64,000 nt of DNA from Jatrophihabitans telluris. Its GTDB lineage: Bacteria; Actinomycetota; Actinomycetes; Mycobacteriales; Jatrophihabitantaceae. The stretch is from NCBI RefSeq assembly GCF_023516435.1, contig NZ_CP097332.1, positions 682,001 to 746,000 on the forward strand, in the 5' to 3' direction. Made by a program: the position numbers and the translations under genes. This document shows, piece after piece, positions 62,905-64,000 of this stretch; the first letter of the stretch is position 1, and each line of letters begins with the position of its first letter. The notes under the pieces are model-generated. The model was not told the DNA's origin. It made no database searches and was given only the letters and a program-made list of their open reading frames with translations.

Positions 62905-63255
62905 ATGAGCGACGACGAAGTACAGGTCGGCGGCACCGAGGGCCCAGCTGACGGTGGCGCGGACGGCGTCCCCGGTACCAGCGATGGCGGTGCCGACGGC
63001 GGCGCTGACGGTGGTGCCGATGGTGGTGCTGACAGCGGCGCCGCCAGCGGCTCCGGTGGTGGTTCCGACCACGGCGCCGAAGGTCCCGCCGACGGCGGCG
63101 CCGACGGTGGTGCCGATACCGGTGCCAACACCCACGACGGCGGTGCCGACGGCTCGGCCGACAGTGGTGCTGAAGGTCCCGCTGACGGCGGCGCTGACGG
63201 TGGTGCCGACTCCGGTGCCAACACCCACGACGGCGGGGCCGACGGCGGCGCCTGA
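62905..63255 (+). CDS. Gly-Ala-Asp repeat peptide (possible modified-peptide precursor)
   Basis: 116 residues with a strong AAGGAG at 62893-62898. Apart from the first 10 residues (MSDDEVQVGG) the protein is built of GGADGGADG-type repeats, with a 27-residue block occurring twice (57-83 and 88-114, beginning GAEGPADGGADGG and ending NTHDGGADG). It has no Cys, Lys or Arg, two or three His, and many Asp. The two long copies differ mainly at third codon positions, so the peptide sequence is kept. The next gene, 36 bases on, is a JmjC-type protein hydroxylase. No family recognised; it may be the hydroxylase substrate (inference). Confidence 0.65.
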   Translation: MSDDEVQVGGTEGPADGGADGVPGTSDGGADGGADGGADGGADSGAASGSGGGSDHGAEGPADGGADGGADTGANTHDGGADGSADSGAEGPADGGADGGADSGANTHDGGADGGA

Positions 63256-63291
63256 GCGCTCGATGACCCGAACTGCTGCCAGGACTGCGCA

Positions 63292-64000
63292 GTGAACAAC
63301 GAAACCGGGGCTCCGGCCCGGCTCACCCAGCCGGGCCGGAGCTCTGCGCTGCGGCGTTGCATCGCCATCGGCACGGACGAGTTCGCTCACGAATACTGGG
63401 GTAAACGCCCGCTGCTCACCCGCGCCCGCGAGCTCGATTCGGGATCGCGAACGGCGCCCGAGGACCTGCTGTCCATCGCTGCGGTCGATGAGCTGATCTC
63501 TCGTCGCGGCCTGCGGACCCCCTTTGCCCGTATGGCCAAACAGGGCACCGTCCTGCCGGCGGCACGTTTCACGCGCGCCGGTGGCTCCGGCGCGAGCATC
63601 GCCGACCAGCTCGCCGACGACAAGGTGCTCGCCCAACTGGCCGACGGTTCCACGCTGGTACTTCAGGCCTTGCACCGGACGTGGCCCCCGCTGATCGAGT
63701 TCGGCAGCGAACTGGCCGCTGAGCTGGGGCATCCGATCCAGATCAACTCCTACATCACCCCGCCGCAGAACCAGGGTTTTGCGGCTCACTACGACACCCA
63801 CGACGTGTTCGTCCTGCAAGTGAGTGGACGCAAGCGCTGGATCATCCACGAGCCGGTGCTGCGCAATCCCCTACCCGAGCAGACCTGGGAGCAACGCAAG
63901 GACGAGGTCGCCGCGCGCGCGAAGCAAGCCCCCACCCTCGACGTCGTCCTCGAGCCCGGCGACGTGCTCTACCTTCCGCGTGGGTACTTGCACGCGGCCA
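63292..64000 (+). CDS. JmjC/cupin-type ribosomal-oxygenase-like protein hydroxylase (cut by right edge)
   Basis: The frame from GTG 63292 is open to the window end; about 236 of an expected 380-400 residues are visible. EYWGKRPLLTRA near the N-terminus, then INSYITPPQNQGFAAHYDTHDVF (shown only in part: AAHYDTHDVFVLQ) and DVLYLPRGYLHAA give the Fe(II) triad H166, D168 and H234. RKRWIIHEP lies between. This is the RoxA/YcfD (Cupin_4) group of 2-oxoglutarate oxygenases that hydroxylate Arg or His side chains of proteins. It follows a repeat peptide on the same strand by 36 bases. Confidence 0.85.
   Translation, partial: MNNETGAPARLTQPGRSSALRRCIAIGTDEFAHEYWGKRPLLTRARELDSGSRTAPEDLLSIAAVDELISRRGLRTPFARMAKQGTVLPAARFTRAGGSGASIADQLADDKVLAQLADGSTLVLQALHRTWPPLIEFGSELAAELGHPIQINSYITPPQNQGFAAHYDTHDVFVLQVSGRKRWIIHEPVLRNPLPEQTWEQRKDEVAARAKQAPTLDVVLEPGDVLYLPRGYLHAA

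Noticed and set aside
63073-63246. Repeat block read as a CRISPR-like or noncoding repeat
   Set aside because: The units are multiples of three, synonymous changes dominate, and a strong ribosome-binding site precedes the frame, so a coding repeat is the better explanation.
63257-63653. Minus-strand frames across the JmjC gene and repeat peptide
   Set aside because: Ala/Pro/Ser-rich shadow translations of the repeat and of the hydroxylase gene, with no start signals.

Overview
The window is about 68% G+C, with densely packed genes, many four-base ATGA/GTGA overlaps, frequent GTG starts and several genes whose TANNNT -10 box lies 7-12 bases before the start codon. Gene families such as DUF6458, DUF6131, DUF6328, F420-type oxidoreductases, a ROK/ABC chitosan-type operon without its own ATPase and a GluABCD importer all point to a chromosomal segment of a soil-type actinobacterium (Actinomycetota; perhaps a Nakamurella/Jatrophihabitans/Frankia relative, which is inference). 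I see no rRNA, tRNA, CRISPR array, transposase or phage gene.

Layout. 1-606 is the start of a glycosyltransferase running off the left edge. 0.9-8.4 kb is an aromatic/organic-acid block: IclR regulator, 4-hydroxybenzoate hydroxylase (pobA), a CitAB/DcuSR-type two-component system, and a divergent NitT/TauT-type ABC importer. 8.4-14.5 kb is a signalling and envelope block: two STAS proteins, an ECF sigma factor with a membrane-anchored partner, a PhoD-like phosphatase, two tiny membrane proteins and a pseudokinase. 14.6-17.9 kb holds TetR, Crp/Fnr and LysR regulators around a degenerate CitE-like protein. 18.0-21.3 kb is a gluABCD amino-acid importer. 21.4-28.7 kb carries a class II amidotransferase, NDH-2, a GH2 beta-galactosidase and a geranylgeranyl-reductase-like flavoprotein.

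28.7-35.6 kb is a complete csnR-E-F-G-H-K-like operon for amino-sugar oligosaccharides: ROK repressor, lipoprotein, two permeases, GH4 enzyme and BadF-type kinase, with a ROK operator palindrome next to its promoter. 36.7-44.4 kb (minus strand) is a second sugar operon: LacI repressor, lipoprotein, two permeases, GH130 mannoside phosphorylase-type enzyme and a large secreted protein, with a clear promoter/operator. Neither sugar importer has an ATPase, so a shared MsiK-like ATPase elsewhere is implied.

44.5-51.9 kb has a TM0106-type nuclease-helicase, a drug-efflux MFS/TetR pair, a small GYG-repeat Cys-rich protein, and DUF6328 and DUF72 proteins. 52.0-55.7 kb is lutABC (L-lactate oxidation) with a divergent FadR/GntR regulator and two perfect operator palindromes. 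55.8-64 kb has bioY, a GGDEF-EAL membrane protein, a membrane-anchored serpin, a PPOX protein, an AMACR-type CoA transferase/racemase, a hemerythrin, and finally a 116-residue Gly-Ala-Asp repeat peptide immediately followed by a JmjC/cupin-type protein hydroxylase cut by the right edge. The last pair is the most intriguing candidate for an undescribed system.

A window-wide oddity is the number of short in-phase tandem repeats (6-, 9-, 15-base and longer units), both inside coding regions and at gene ends.
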